From assembly GCF_001522545.3 (NCBI RefSeq), contig NC_031783.1, positions 7,155,433-7,219,432 on the forward strand: DNA of 64,000 nt, read 5' to 3'. Position 1 is the first letter of the stretch, and every line of letters begins with the position of its first letter. The stretch comes from Parus major. Taxonomy: Eukaryota > Chordata > Aves > Passeriformes > Paridae. Positions 1 to 15,200 of the stretch are shown one piece after another. The position numbers were made by a program, and so were the translations under genes. A model generated the notes under the pieces. It was not told the DNA's origin and did not search any database. It worked only from the letters and a program-made list of their open reading frames with translations.

Positions 1-3000
1 GTTTGATTTTTCAGGGCCTGTCTATCAGAAGAACAAAATCCAGACTGATATGTGACTATTTTGTCTCTCTCTGATTTTATGTCCTTGAAATAACTTTCTA
101 CTTCCAGACTCAATTAATATGCAAATTCAAAAACTCTCTCAAAACACTACAAGTAATGCAAAAATTTATAAGTATCCCTAGCAAAGTTAAATAATAAAAA
201 GGAAATTTAACAGCAAATAAAACACCAAATCACTTGTTCTATATTATCAAAAGGACAACTGGCAGGCAACACTTATTAGCAATTAACTTACTTCAATACC
301 TCTCCTTGTCAAAGAAAAATGCATTACCATCACTGTAAATCAAAAGGAGCAATGAATGACAATATTAATTTAAGTTCCTTTAATTTTTTCCTGCATCGAA
401 GTGTGCTAAAACAATAAAGTGGTCTCCTTATATTTATATCCTTTCAGTTACATTTTCATACAATCACATCTTCCTTTACTCAATCCACAATGAAGCTTAA
501 GCAATAAATTTCCCTGCTGGGACTTCAATCATCTTCACAGCTGTTTTTCTTCATAATAATATGCTTGAAGCCAAAAAATAATGTATAAATAAGGTAGGTT
601 TCCCTTGGACAGAGGATTTAGATTTGCTCCTTCCTATACAAGAAAACAGTTTAAAGCACCCAAACCCTTCTCATGAAGGTGAAGTGAGGCTAAAGTAAAC
701 ACTTGAGGCTCCTCACTAAGAGAACCCTTTAGAGTTGTCAAAAGAAAACCTAAGTGCCTGAGAGTACTGCAGGTAAACTGCCCAGCATGACCACGCTTGA
801 GAGCAGTCTACAGAGAAATGACAAAGGAAATATCACTTCATGTTCCACAGCAAAGGACCAATCAGTTAACTTAGGCTAGGACTGTTTCACTAAGCATCTA
901 ATAATACATTCTATCTTGGAAGGACACACTTCTAGACAAATTCTATAAACATAAAATAAAGAAAAACTTGCAACAATAAAAAAATGTAATTTTCTCACAG
1001 TGTTTTAGTAGAACCCAAGACTTTTTTTAATATTGTTTGCAACTAAGACTTCATCAAAGTTTTTGCACAAGCCACATCTGAATTAATAACTTTTTGTCAG
1101 TATAGGCATTTTCCCCCCAACAGTCACAAAATACAACATGTTTCCCAAGAAACTCTAGACAGAACTGGAAGTTGCTTCTTTTTGCTCTTAGCAGAAGCAT
1201 GGATGTATTTTTTCCATGAGAAGGTTTCCTTTTCAAAAATCAATGTTCTTTTTCTCAAAAGAAGCAAGACCAAAGGGCTGCGAAACAGAGCAGGCATCCT
1301 ATTAACAACTCCATTTTTCTACAAGTGAAAAACAGTAAAACTCAAAATGGCAGAGATGGTTCCAAAAAATTTACTGATACATCCATAAAATACTCAAACC
1401 TTGCTTCCTGTTTCAAAACTTCCAGTATCTATTCTCAGTATTTCCATCTGCAAACAATGCATTTGGTCCAAGACAGACTGAAATACCACTTAGGAACAGG
1501 GATGGCATTGAGCTGCTTTGGTTTGGGCTTGTATCATATCCCCAGTTGCCTGTTCTGTTTATTCTGGATATTAAGTTCTGCACCTTTAAGACTGGTTCCA
1601 AGACTGAAGGGGGGAGAAGAAGCTCACAGTTTGTTTTCAGAAATTGATTTTGTTTTGTTGCATGGATTTCTGCTTGGCTGGTTTTTTACTCTCACTACAC
1701 AAGGTAGGCACAAGTCAGGTTTCCTCAAAACCAGCAAATAGAAAATAAGCTGAAGCTTTCATCCTGAAATAAACTGGCAGCTGTGCACATTTAATGAGCT
1801 TCCTATTCGTGTTAGCAATAATTCCCAGCTTTTGTCAGTTGTGTCCAGTCATAGCAGTGTTTGCTGAGACTGACACTGCTTGCCACGCTCAGAGCATAAA
1901 GAAGGGTTATGACAGGGGTTATGTCCTGTTTGGAGCATGTGAAGATATTGTTGGAGACTAAGAAGTGAAACAGATGCAGCCCCCCCCTTCTCAGTATCAC
2001 TGGCAAGAAAGCTTTTCCTGTGGTTACAGCCAGGGCTGTGTCACCACTGACACTGCCAAAAACCCACAAGTGTCAGTAAGAAACTCCTGAGCACACAGAA
2101 CAAACCTGGTACAAGTAAGGAGGCTTCCACAGCAGGGGGAGGTTTTACCTGTGTTCTTAATTAAGATACTCTCTTGATAGGTACAGAACAGAGGAAAGGA
2201 GTCAGAGGAACTCAACCAAAGGTAAGCATTAGGGAGAGAATTAGTTTCACATGGTCCTATGAGAAAAGGATAACCAAGTATGAATGTTTTAGAAGAACTG
2301 TATGAAGCTCTTTGATCCATGACCTGCATTTTTAGTCATCTTCATGTTAATCAGTTAATGTGGGTATCCAATTTCAGAGCATTTGGGACAAGATAAAGAC
2401 ATAGAGAATTGTTTTACTTTTTATATAAATGTTCTTTTAATATTTAATAGCAGATATGGATATTAGATATTAAATTTCATTACTTCTGTCTTAAAAATAA
2501 TTTGTATTCAAATTTAGGATGAAACCCTAATCTATCTTTTTTTTTTCATTTAATGAATTTTACATTAATCTTAAAAGTAAATCTTGCCTTTAACATGGTC
2601 ATATCAACAGAAGCCGTATCTTCTATCAGCCATTTTCTTGCTGTAGTATTCAATAAGCAATACAAAAATGAAACATGGTTTGCAATCAGAAACCAGCATG
2701 AAAGTACAGAAAAAGCTACAGATTTCACTGTGTCCTCATCTTAAATAAATCTCAACTGCCATCACAGCCATGCCTGTAATTACATACTGTAACTTAAACA
2801 AAACCTCAAATCTATTGTCTGTGATGGTTTCAACTTCATCACCAGCAGTTAAAACCTGAAGGAACTTGCTTCTCTGTTAAAACTTTCATTTTAGTATCAG
2901 CATATAAAAGTGTACCCCTGTTAGGAAAAGTATTCTTAATCATCTGAGATTTTTTATTTTTGAAGGAAAAAAATCAGATTTATCTTTTACATACCTGAAG

Positions 3001-3094
3001 AAAAAAAATAACAACTAAGCAAAGAACCTTAGTCAAGCTTCAAGCTTTGTTTTACAATTACAATTCCATAAAATCTATGCAGTGTAAACTTTAC
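1..3094 (-). other. SNX29 intron 15 (partial)
   Basis: AT-rich intronic DNA downstream of exon 15 in transcript sense. I see no exon, RNA gene or clear repeat. A 138-codon plus-strand open frame at 1325-1741 matches no family I know and looks like chance. Confidence 0.75.
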
Positions 3095-3201
3095 CTCAAT
3101 CAATTTCCTTTCGTAAGAGCTGGCCAGTTCCTCATTGTCTTCTACTTGCTTTTGCTCTGGAATTGTAAATTCACCATCAGTGTTCCAAATATTTGGCAGA
3201 A
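3095..3201 (-). CDS. SNX29: SNX29 coding exon 15
   Basis: Encodes VLPNIWNTDGEFTIPEQKQ then VEDNEELASSYERKLIE. The ELASSYERKLIE end is identical to human; the first half is variable. Donor GAG|GTAAAG in phase 0. Confidence 0.94.
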
Positions 3202-6200
3202 CTGTAACAAAGACAAACCTCAAATTAAAAAGTTAAATTCCATAAACGTCCAAGACACCCTGTTTAGAAACATTAGCTCTGTAAGAAACAGTTATTAAAA
3301 ATATCAGAACACATCACAATACTAAACACTATTACAAGTAGTAAAATACAGATTCTGCAGGGACCTTTTTTTGTAAGAAATATTTAGACTGTAATCTTAA
3401 CAGTAAAAAAAGTAAACCAAAAGCATTTGGCTGTTCTGTTTGTTTTTTTTTTACTTGGCTTCCAAAATGTAATTTTATATTACTTGCACAGACTACTTAC
3501 ATATCATAGAAATTACAGAAAATAGGGCTGAAAATGAACATTCCATATTTCATCCAGTATTTCATGATTTTGCACCAAGCAGAATCAGCTGGAGTTATTC
3601 CATTCCGGACAGTTAACTGTCTAATTTCTTCCTAAAAACTTCCAAGAAGGGAGATATGCCTCCTTGCACAACCTATTTAAATTTAACTATTCTTCTCACA
3701 AAGGTTTTGCTGATAGCTAATCAAACTTCCTTCACCTGCCATGTCAGCCCGTTACTTCTTTTATCTGCAGTGAATGAAAACTACAGAATATTCTATTCCT
3801 GTTCCTAGCAATCATTTACGTAGTTGAAGATCACTTTAAGGTCTGTCTCCTCCAAGTTACACGGAATCCAATTCAACCTTTCCTCATAGCTCATGAATTT
3901 CTAAGAAAACAATTTAACAAATAAAAGTAAAGCCCTAATAGAAGAGAAGATGAAGAAATGGTTTCACCATTCTTCAATATCAGAACTATATGAACCACTA
4001 TAAGGTAGATGGAGAGACCATAATTTAGCTGGCTAAATATTATTGAGGCTGGGAACTGATTTTTGCTTTGAGGAAGAATTTAGAAGTTTATTATTATTTA
4101 AGTGAATTTGAAAGCTATTTTAAGATCTTTTTCTTGAAAATGTTGCTGCAAGTTCTTCAGCCAGACTTTTAAGATCAGCATTTTTATACAAATATTCTAT
4201 CTAAGCAGGTTTAAAAAATGGTACAGAGCCAACTCCTGCTGATGGCTGAGAAATCAAGATGCTCATTTATTAAATATTTAAATACCAATATCCAACTTCT
4301 CAGGCTACAGCAGTGATCATTCATTTTGAAAGCTGATAGTTCTGACTTTTGGGTAATTTATTTATAATCACATTTGCTGAGAGGGGGTTTTTTGGCCTTT
4401 TTAAGTCTCCACAAGGCAAAGTATCAAGCTGAGTTTCATTTATTATTTTAGGAAACTATTTAAAAGCCATACTCAATAGCATTTGATCTGATTATTGTAG
4501 AAAACATGTGGACTTCATTATTTATAGTGATAAAAATAACAGCAGAAGCCAAATTGATTCTGACTCTTTCAAAAGAGAGTCACAGAAAATCTGTATTTGA
4601 AAATTTACAATGCATTTAAGACTTCTGTTTTCATACCATTCAGAAAATTAATTATAATTAAAATTAGTCATTACATATACAAACCATGGGTGAGATAGTT
4701 TCTATAATTCTGGTAAAAGGAACAAACTCCTTTTGTTTCATTCCTTTTTTGCAGCTAGTACTCAGAGATTATTTACATGCTTATGTACTTTGAGTCAGAG
4801 ACCCCAGTACTACTAAAACTTCACCTAAATTTTCAATGGCAGATAAGGAAAAAATTTAGCTTTATATAAATTCAACATGTAAAGCTAGAATGTAAGAAAC
4901 ATTTATTACAAATATTAAATGTAGCTGAAATTTATTCTGGTCTCTAGTGATAAATATTACAGAAAATTACTGTGGATTGATTAAATATCTCTCCAGCATA
5001 AAGCATACATGCGTTCATTTTTAGAAATGTTGGTACTGTTCCATTCCCCTATTTCATCTATAAAATCTGACCATCCTACTCAGTTTCTATTCTTATCACT
5101 CACTAATCTGCATAATTTTAACATGGTGGAATATAGCTAGCCTAGGAATATTCTTTTTTTTCCTTTTCCTATAATTATACTCATCATGGAAACTGTCACT
5201 ACCTAATGAAGGATAATTTCTGCTATTATAGGAAGTCTAAGCCATGGTTTTCGTGAATAATTCTTAATATGAATCACTACACTCCAGCAAAGTCGGAAGT
5301 AAAAACATGTGTTCTCACTAACAAATATCCTTTTAGGGATGAATGAAGCTTTAAAACTCCACATAAGTACAGTGGCTAACCCTTAAGAACAGTAATATTC
5401 ATTCATGCAGCCACTTATACGACCAAAATATTCACAGTTTAAAAGGATTAAACAGATGGTGCCAATTTCTGAAAATCCTCCTCAGCTCTCTGAACACCTT
5501 CTGTAACCAGTGGGAATCCAGGTCCCACCAGGAGAGGATTCAGAATCTCAGTTCAGCCCTTCATGGATGCTTCTATCACAGATCACAGAAGACAAACAGG
5601 TAAAACTGCTGAAAACTTCACTCATTTTCTTTCAGATATAAAATCTGCTCATTACTACTCAGTGCAGAGTCTATTTCAAACACTGATCTCCAAAACAACA
5701 GTATAATCTAGAGATACTACATTTATTTTTATATTCCAATTTCACATGAATTTGCAGGTTTTTATTTAAGTTAAATTTTCATCTGAAAGCTTTTTCTGGA
5801 AAATTTCTGATTGAAAAAGGTAAGACCACCTCAGCTACCAGAAAATTATCTGTAAAAATGAGTATAAAAATCCACAGCATTATTTTTCTAAAAAGGAGAG
5901 TATATTGAATATATTATTTTCACTTTTTGGAGATATTACTCCCTCGGTGGCAGCATACAGAAAAACAAACCCTGTGCATGGATTCTTTTCGGCCCTTCAT
6001 TTTATCCTTACCTTCCACTGTTTGACCTTCTCTTCTGAGCATCTGGACAGCTCCTACGTACTTCTTAAGCTGCACTTTCAGCACCTCATTTTCTCTATTG
6101 ATTAAAAAAAAAAAAAAAAAACCAGAATAAATAAATATTATTGTTTTCTCAAAATAGATGAAAAGTTCTTTTCAATGACAAACAGACTCTCTGTTACAAT

Positions 6201-9200
6201 GAGCTTTACCTAAGTTGTGTCACCATGATGCAAGGAAAAAAAAAATACTTACACATTAAATAATACATTAACAGCAGAGTAGCAGGAAAATTAGTTCTCC
6301 AGGACCATATAAACACATCAGTGAAATAGATTATCTCATAAACAAACCCTTTCCAATCATTGTTTAGTTTATATTTTCTATACTATGGTATAGTGATGGC
6401 ACACAAACTACACAGTCTATCTAAATCAACAATCAACTGAAACATAAGGATGGGATACTACACAAGAAAATTTAGACTGACCAATGTAAAATGAGATCAT
6501 TATTTTACTAGTTTGCATTTAATTGCAAGCAAATAATAATTCAGCTTTAGAAACAGGCTTTATCATTGTAAGAAAATGGCAGCACCTTAGCAACAATATT
6601 CAAGGCAAAAGTTTCCACAAACCATTCCTAAAGGAAAACCATAAGACAAGAAATTCAGTTAATCCCTTCAGCTGTCATATTTCAGTGCCTATGCCTGTCT
6701 CACTTCTCTTTGGAGCGTACGAGTACTCAAATCAGGTACTACCATGGCTCCACTTAACAACATTAAGCACCTTAGCTTATACTTGGGGGGAAATAAAAAG
6801 GGCTCTGACTGACTGATTTAAACAAAGCTGACAAATTACATATCTGAAAATTCAATTACCTGTTTAAGCCCATTCAGTTGAGTACAAGAAAAATGATTAT
6901 ACCAAGGAAACATAACAAAAACATGTTTCCAGACTGTGAATTTAAACAACTTTTATCCTTCTTTGAGAAAATATGGAGGTAGAAATATGTAGGTGCCACA
7001 AACACAGCACAACACACAGAGAACCCCACAAGCCTTTAGAGAGAGGAGGAAATTTGGACCACCAGGGCCGTGCTCCAGGCACTATGGAACCTGGACATGG
7101 AACACAGCACAGAAAGCTGTAAATAGATGATACACCCAAAAAAAAGGCATTTTATTAATGGGAATTTATTTAAATTAGAAATATTTAAAAAAAACCATGC
7201 GTGTATGTTTAATGCACCTTATCATACTATATATACACACACACAAAATACACATATTTTATATACACAGACACACACAAACTGCTGCTGTGAGCAATGC
7301 TACACTGATCCTATAAGGAGCCTTGACTGGCACTATATTCCCATTCAATTCAGCTTGCTGAACTTTGTTACCTCAATTTTATTCAGCATTTTAGTAGGAG
7401 GTTGCTAAATAATTGAGAAGCTATTGATTGCTTGACAATCGAATTTTAAGAGTCTTTGATGATTTTATGCATTTGATGATATTTTTCATTTCTGAGACTA
7501 CAAAGAACAAATAAGTTTTTCCACCAGAGATAGACACTGATATTCAGGTTAAGGGGAAAAAAAACAAAAAGTGCAGTTTAATCCTATATACTATATTAAA
7601 ACAAACCTAAATAATTAATTCATGAAAAAAAATTCTATGACAGCTAAACAAAAAGGTTTCTCACCAGAATTGTCTGCATGAAAATAACTGTGTACAGATA
7701 GAATATATTGAGTATTAAGGATTCTTATGAAATAACCATGTATCACCTCATTTCTACATATGAGAATAGACTCAGTGCCTTCTGTCAGCACTGTGACAGG
7801 ATTTTTTAAAAATCCATATTTTACTACTTTGCCTTAAAATTGACTTAAAGTTGATGCAGTACAGATGAAGTTGAGAAAGACTTTTATTCACTTAAGGTTT
7901 TTGATACAAGACTGAAATTCAAAGCAGGATACTATGGCCCAGTCAGAATTTTCTAATATTTTCTAATAAAATTTCCCTGCCTGATCACTACTTCCATTTA
8001 ATAAGCTGAAAGATGGATGGTAAAATGACCTGATATATGGGGAAAATGACAATGATAGAGGATGACAATGTAGTATTCCTACAAATTACTCTTTTTGCTC
8101 AAAAGCACAGGTATAGTGAGTTTTGTTGATTAAGCTTTATAGCATATACATAGGAATGATCAATTGTATAATAAATGTAAGTTGTCAAATACCTTCAACT
8201 CCCTGCCTAATTTTGGATCAAAAATAATGACACTTCCTCTCTATTTTATTATTTTTAAATTAGCATTTAAGGAAATCCTTTCTGAAAGAAAATCAAAACT
8301 TCTGTCAGAATGGTAATTCTTTTTTAGCAGCATAGAACAAGCTTGCATTTAGGAAACACCAAGTGCCTCACACAAGTACTGGGAAGTACTTGCCTGTTTT
8401 GCATCCAGTGAACGAACATGTAGCATTCAGCTTTTGTTGCAAAGAGGCCTTATAGGACTTTATTTTCTTAGATCTTAATAGGAAAAAAGAAAGAAACAAA
8501 CCCGAACAAAACTCCACCACACATCTGCTTCTTGAAAATGATACAAAAATTGTCCAGGGCTTCTGTGAAATGAGCATGGTAAGAAAAGAATTTGAAGAGT
8601 AATTTTTCATGTATCTCAAGTATAGAGGCCTGAATTTAATTAAGTTTCTGGCCCAAATATCAGATTCTTTCAAGTGCTTTCTGTGCAGCTTACTCCAGAA
8701 AAGTGTCTTATTCCTAAATTCAGCATTGGGAATAATGAAATAAAACAAAACAAACAAACTATGTGTCAAATATCCAAACAATAAAAGAACCTGCAGGAAT
8801 TAAGAATTAATTGAAATAAACAATGTCCTGCAACAATATTTAGAGTCTAAAGCAGGGGCTGAACTAGAAGACTTCCAGAGATGTCTTCTAACCTGAATGA
8901 TTCTATTATTAGGAGGTGCAAGATCACAGTTAATTGTCATTAAATACAATTAAATAAGGAAAATCTTAACTGCTACTCATAGACGTGGAAGTTGAACTGT
9001 ACAAAATAAAATGAGATTACATAATAAAACCAATCTCCAGAAAAAACTGCAACAAGGAACAATGTTCTAAACTTAACTGCTTGTCATGGGCTGGGGCTGC
9101 AGCTGAAGCAGGGCCATCACTGAAACCATTTCCCTGGCTGGGGGCTCGCTCAGAGATGGAGGGGTGGTTTTCAACTTGTTTAGTTCTTCCCCTTCCTCCT

Positions 9201-12200
9201 CCTTATGCTACAGATGCTTCTCCCCCTTCTGCCCTCACTGATACCTGCTACCAAATATTCCTCTTCATTCACTTCTCCCTCATGCTCCCTCTAGGAAGAT
9301 CCTTTGTCTCTTACTAAATGACTTCCACTTCCAGTAATTTTTCCCATGTATAGGAGGTACTGATGACTTGTGACATGTCACCAACTAACTAAGCAGGAAG
9401 AAAAAGTCATTTAATAAAGGAATATTCAAATTAGTTTTCACAAGCAGGAATAAGAGATATTTTTTCCTCTCTGTAAGAAGCTGCTTAAGGGAAGTAATGG
9501 AATCATTTCAAGATGTACCACACATCATTTCACCCATCACTGAAGGGCTATGGCTGTGAAAGAAGTGTTGTAAAACATAATAACAGCAAATGCCAAATCC
9601 AAAAGCAATGTGGTGTAAGTAATACAGACAGTAGATAGAAGAGGCATACTAGGTTACAGAATCTACAGTAAACAGGACATATGTAGAAGTGTAAGATAAG
9701 GTAGAGCCAAATTCTCATCCCCCATTTCCCCACACAGTGCATTTTCATCTTCTCTATCTGCTTTTCTTGCTACAAGGCCTGTCCTTTGTAATATGCTTTC
9801 CTCCAACATTGCTGAATATAGTCTAAGAATATGCAATCTGAGATTATCCAATTTCACAGTCAAAGTCAATAAATTCCTTTGCCTTGCAAAGGGGTGTAAT
9901 AGTATCCCACAGAGAAAAAAAGAATTTCAATTAAAAAACTTCAGTATTGCCAAGACGCCACTGGCACAATATGTCCATGCAATTTAAGAAAGGTTCATTG
10001 ACAAGAACAAAAATATAAAAAACCCAACCAAAAAATCCATACCAAAAAAACCAAAACAAAACAAGCTGACAACATTATACTAGAGGGACTACTGAGTGTA
10101 TTCTATCAGAAGACTAGCAAATAGGTTGAACCTGAGCCTGCTCCTTTTGGAACAATATAGCAACTGCAATGAAAGAGCTATTCAAGTATTTCACATGAAA
10201 CAATGTGATCACCACTACTTGAAATCAAGATGACCTAAGACTTCTTCCATTTTTCAAAGAGAAACTGGGAAACTTGGGAAAATGTATTTCAGCAAACTAG
10301 CATTTTTTCTGGGAGGCCAAGGACTCTTGGGAGAGTCCAGGAGAACAGCTGAATAATTGCAGATTTCCAGAAGCCATCATTTCAGCACTGACTGATGTGT
10401 CACTGAAATTTGTGTTCTCAAAGCCTTCAGGAAGCTATTTATGTCAAATTCTTCAAAAGAGCTTTGGGGACACACATAAATATCAGCTCTCATAATCTGA
10501 AAAATATTCATTCATCAAATCACAACAGTCAGATTGTTAGTGAATGATTTCCCTTGTCTTAAAATATTCAGAACATTACAAGCGAGGAAAGTTTTCTACT
10601 CTGGTCATGTGATCTATTGTTTTCAAAGGAAACAGTGAGATTTCACTACTTCAAAATAGCTGAAACTTAGTTTCCTCTTACTCACCTAGTGTATTATGCA
10701 GCACTCACAAAGCAATTCCAAAATTTTGTTACTTCAAATTCTTTAGATTATTTAGCTTGCTCAACTTCTTGGTTTAAAACACTATTTATTTTTAAAATTT
10801 ACTACTCTTATTATTGCAGCAGCATCACCTACAGCATACAAAGTGAACCAACAAAACTTTTAGAAGAAAAGCCTTTATTACAAAGAGACTACACACAAAG
10901 TTTCTTGTGTTAGGATGTTAGAAAATGAGTTGCAGTGAATCATTAAAGAAATACCTCCCAAGTCCAAAGTAACTGATGACACATGAATTTATCATGCCTC
11001 AGCAGCTCTCAACACTGTTTTTATCACATGACAAGGCAAGCCAACTTTCAGAAGAGCAATGAACACAACACATCCATACAGCAATAAGAGGAATTACATA
11101 GACTTGTTTAAAAATACCTTGTTAGTCTAAATGAGCATCTTTTCAGGTCTGGTTATAAAAGCTCCTTATCTATTGTTTAAAGAGGTACGTGCATGACAAA
11201 TATCTGATTCACCCATATGTCACTGCAAATTCTAAAACTGTGGGGGAAGTGAGTCAAAGAAATATGAATATACAACTCCTATAACCTGAAACATGAATAT
11301 TAAATGATGAAGTCTTTGCATTGTCTCTGTTGCCTTACAGCACATGAATGTCAAACCCACTTATTCATATCTCTCCCTCCCTCAAAGCAAGTAGTCTGGT
11401 TTGATGTGTCATCAAAAGCAGAATAAGTAGGGTCATAAATATTTTTATTTTTAAGAAAGGTTTATATTTATCATTTTCAAATAGGCAATAAAAAGCTTAA
11501 AGGAATCTCAGCTGTGGTTTGTGATTGACACTAAACACACTGTGCCTGTGCATGCAGAAAAGAAACACCTCTCTCTGGGTAAGGCAGATTATTTAACTCT
11601 TGGATTATTTGTTGTTTACTAAACACATGAATCACCCCCAAGATCTTACACATCATGGTTACTCTAGAGCTTATTTTGCATTGTAAGAAGTAAATCACAC
11701 TACTATAGCAGCATTTACCTTCAAAAGTCTTTCTTAAGCTGAATCCCATTTAGACAAGGAGTGGGTTAAAATTCTTTCAATTTCACTGTAGCACAAAGTC
11801 AAGCTGGAGGCAACTCAATACTGGGGCCAATGCTGTTTAACACTTTAACATCACCTGGATGCAGGGCCAGCACACCCTCAGCAAGGTCACAGACAGCACA
11901 AATCAGGAACAGGGACACTGTGTGGCTGTGCTGCCATCCAGAGGGACAGGCTGGAGAGCTGGACTCAGAAAATGTCTGTGAAGTTCAACAAGGGTAAATG
12001 CAGAGACCTGCATTCGGGGAGAAATAGCTTAGGACACCCAGATAACCCCTCCAGCTGGAAAACAGCTCTGTAGAGGAAGAGCTAGGAGCCCTGAGGGACA
12101 GGCAGCTGAGCACGAGCCTTCAACATCCTCCATGGCAAAGCAAGCCAAGAGCAGCCTGGAGTCCACTAGGAACAGCACTGCCAACAAATCACTGCTAACA

Positions 12201-15200
12201 GAGCTGCCCAAAGGGGCTGGGGAGTCTCCATCTGTGCAGATATTCAAAACCTGACTTGAAATGGTCCTGAGAAACCTGTTCCAGCTGACCTTCCTGGAGC
12301 TGTGGGAAAAACAGCTGCACCACTTCAGAACTGGGTACTTACTTGCTGATATTGTTTAGTAACAGCTATTGCTTACAATCAGATTTTTAGTCCTAAATCA
12401 CTTCTGTTCTGCAAACTTAGCTACTTGGAAATGTTTTCCCTTGTTCCCCTGTAGTTACTTTTTGAGACATTTTCAGCACTTCTTACCGTGCCAAGGCTTG
12501 GACTTTGGTGGCATGTCGCTCTTCCTGCTCTGCCACCTTCCTTCTGCAGTTCTCCATCTCCTGCCTCAGTGCTGCAGAATGCTCCATCTCTGCATCAAGC
12601 AGATTTCGCAGGGATCTGCAGGAAGGCAACAGCCTCTCTTTAGAACATTGCACACACTACCTGATAATTAGAGTATACTCAAAGAATCACAGAGGAGGTT
12701 GCCTGAATGATACCACTGATGTCATCCTAAAATTTCATTATTCAATTTAATAAATTCACCTGATTTGATTATGTTAAGATATGAAGATATATGAAGATAT
12801 GAAAAGCTACAAGGAAAAAGCAGTTGCAAATGCTTAATATTAATTTGTATTACTATTTTGCCAACAAGCCCAAAGCACAACCTATTATGGGATCCACTGT
12901 ACCAGTATGCAGAAAGAATTTGTTTTTTAAAAAAGCTTGTAAGCTGTTTTCAATACTTTAGTGCAAGTCCATACATCTTGGGAATAATCTATAAGCAATA
13001 TATTTATAGCAAGACAGGCAGGGCTCTTGTCTCTGCCAAGTGCACTGCCACAGACCTCTGTGTAAAAACCCTTGATGAGATAGCAAAGGTCAGCACGATG
13101 CATAATGGTAAAATCCAAAGCATCCTGGTCCTTCTGCCAAAAAAGCCCACAAAGCTGAATGAAGCAATAACTTGCAATTATGGGAGTGGGAAGAATAGGA
13201 GGAAGGAAAATAGGAACTGTTGGTAGGCTCAGCATTAAAAAAACCAAAATACCTATAGGAAAATATGAATTACCAAAATAGCCCTACTGAAGCATTGAAT
13301 ACATTTGCATTTTCATTTATCTATGTGTTTCAATAAACTAAATAAATAGAAAGTATGTTTGATAGCATTTTATATAAGCAACTGATCATTTCTATATTAG
13401 CATCATCACTTTGCCCCAAGTGAACATAAAGACAGTCAGAAACGAAAGTCACTTTCAGCATTACATTGTCAGCCATCCTACATCACTTCTTCACCAGAAG
13501 GGCAAAACTAGAAATTTTCTGAATATTTGAAACTTTTGCTCATTTGGAAAGCTATCTTAAGAGAGCTTCAGAATCCTCTGGCTGTAAGGTTTGGCTTTGA
13601 AGAAACTACAACTGCAAAGTTCCCAAGATACTAAGAATTTCCTAATTCAAACTGAAAGCAAAAAGCAGCCCTCAAAACACTATTCTTCAGTATCAACAGT
13701 CAAATAGTTGAATAGAATTATTAAGTTAATCTTTCACAGAAAAAATAATATATACATAAAAAAGGCTACATAAATACTATGTATAGCTTTACAGTATGGA
13801 CAGCTTGTATTCAAGAACAGATTTTTTTTTTTAAAGTTATAGTCCCTCTTGACAAAAAAAAGCAAACTACCTATTCTGCTCTTCCAGTTCATCCTTTCTA
13901 TTCATCATGGCCACAATAGCTTGACGAAGTTCATCTAAGAAGAAGGAACAAAAAGGATTAATGTCTGTGTACATTTTGCTCATTTCAGATCTAGAAGTCA
14001 TGTACGCAGGCAGCACACTTAAGATGATGCCAACATCATTTGCTATTCAGCAAAGCACATAAAAATGCTCTTAATCTCATCACTAATTTGAGCAATCTTT
14101 CAAAAGCATTGTTATTTAAAACTGCATCAGAAGTATTGATCAAATCAAATTAATCTGCATCTGGCTTTAATGCCAATGTTTACAAGTGTGCCTGTGCTTG
14201 CAGCTGTTTTGTTTTCACCACAGATGCAGGGCAGAATGCACCTTTTCACCACATGCATATTAATGAGATACACTGTTACTTCTCCAAATTGCTTCTTCTC
14301 CTGCCTGTAAATCCTGACACAGGAAATAACTGCTACAGGGAATAGAGATCATGTCATTACTTCCTCATGGCATTTCTTCTCAAGTTCAGCCCTAAAGATG
14401 ATGAGCTTTCTGAACCTTGTAATTTCCTATAAAATCGTTTCTATTTTTTTAGAAATACCTTAAAAATGCTTTCCATCATTAAATCAAGAACAAAAATTAA
14501 GAGGAAAAAAAAAAAAAAAAAAAACCACCTGACAGAATTTTAGAATTTTTAAAGATTTCCTTTTGGTTGGGTTTAACATGATATCAGAGCACACAAATAC
14601 CATACAGAAAAGTGTCAGCTTTAAAAATGTCATTAACAATTTCACACATGCTAATCGATAATTTTATGAGTGCTGCAAGGACACAATTTTATTAAACCAT
14701 CTCTCCCAACACTTAACTGAAATGTTTATATATAATAAATCAGCCAACTCTCTTCTGCAAGTATTCAATGCAGATGCCAGTAAATTTTGTTTGCTTTTAC
14801 TGAAAACATACTAACAGAACTGGTATTACTTGATTTCTTCAAGGAAGCAAAGTCACTGGACAACTTCTTTCCCCATTACATTTAGTTCACAGAATTACCT
14901 ATACCTTTCTTAATATTTTCTATATTTACAGAAGTTTTTTTCCTATTTAACAAAAACTTAACATTGTCCTATCGGCCAGATGGAGTCTGACAAACTCTAG
15001 TAGTAGACAAAATGTAAAAGATTTTATCATGTTAATCAAATGTATCAGTCAGTGCTGCAGACATCATGATTCCAGTCTAGCCTTAGTAATCTACAGATAA
15101 ATGCCATCCTTGCAGGACTGAAGGGTTCAGCAGGGCCCTCCTATCATTTGAAATTAGCCAACCCAAATTTCTTCATGCTAGATTTTTTTCCAAAACATTC

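Larger units (their letters stand above)
6095..12486 (-). other. SNX29 intron 13
   Basis: Intron of about 6.4 kb. Holds a degenerate CA repeat (7225-7280), a CR1 3'-tail remnant (8852-8908) and a larger CR1 fragment (about 11795-12318), annotated separately. The 137-codon minus frame at 8368-8781 is unrecognised and judged spurious. Confidence 0.8.

Noticed and set aside
1325..1741. 138-codon plus-strand open frame in SNX29 intron 15
   Set aside because: No recognisable family, no splice context, and frames of this size occur by chance in a window this long.
1..3094. Search for the next SNX29 coiled-coil exon and the PX-domain exons
   Set aside because: No stretch translating to anything like AEMHGELIEFNERLHRAL or a PX domain was seen; they must lie beyond the left edge.
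7225..7280. CA-rich repeat considered as a CRISPR-like or regulatory array
   Set aside because: Simple dinucleotide repeat with no spacers, in a vertebrate intron.
8368..8781. 137-codon minus-strand open frame in SNX29 intron 13
   Set aside because: Phe/Leu/Lys-rich composition expected from AT-rich DNA; unrelated to SNX29 and not flanked by fitting splice sites that keep the SNX29 frame.
12376..12750. Plus-strand frames overlapping 12487-12615 as a separate gene
   Set aside because: They are the reverse strand of SNX29 exon 13.
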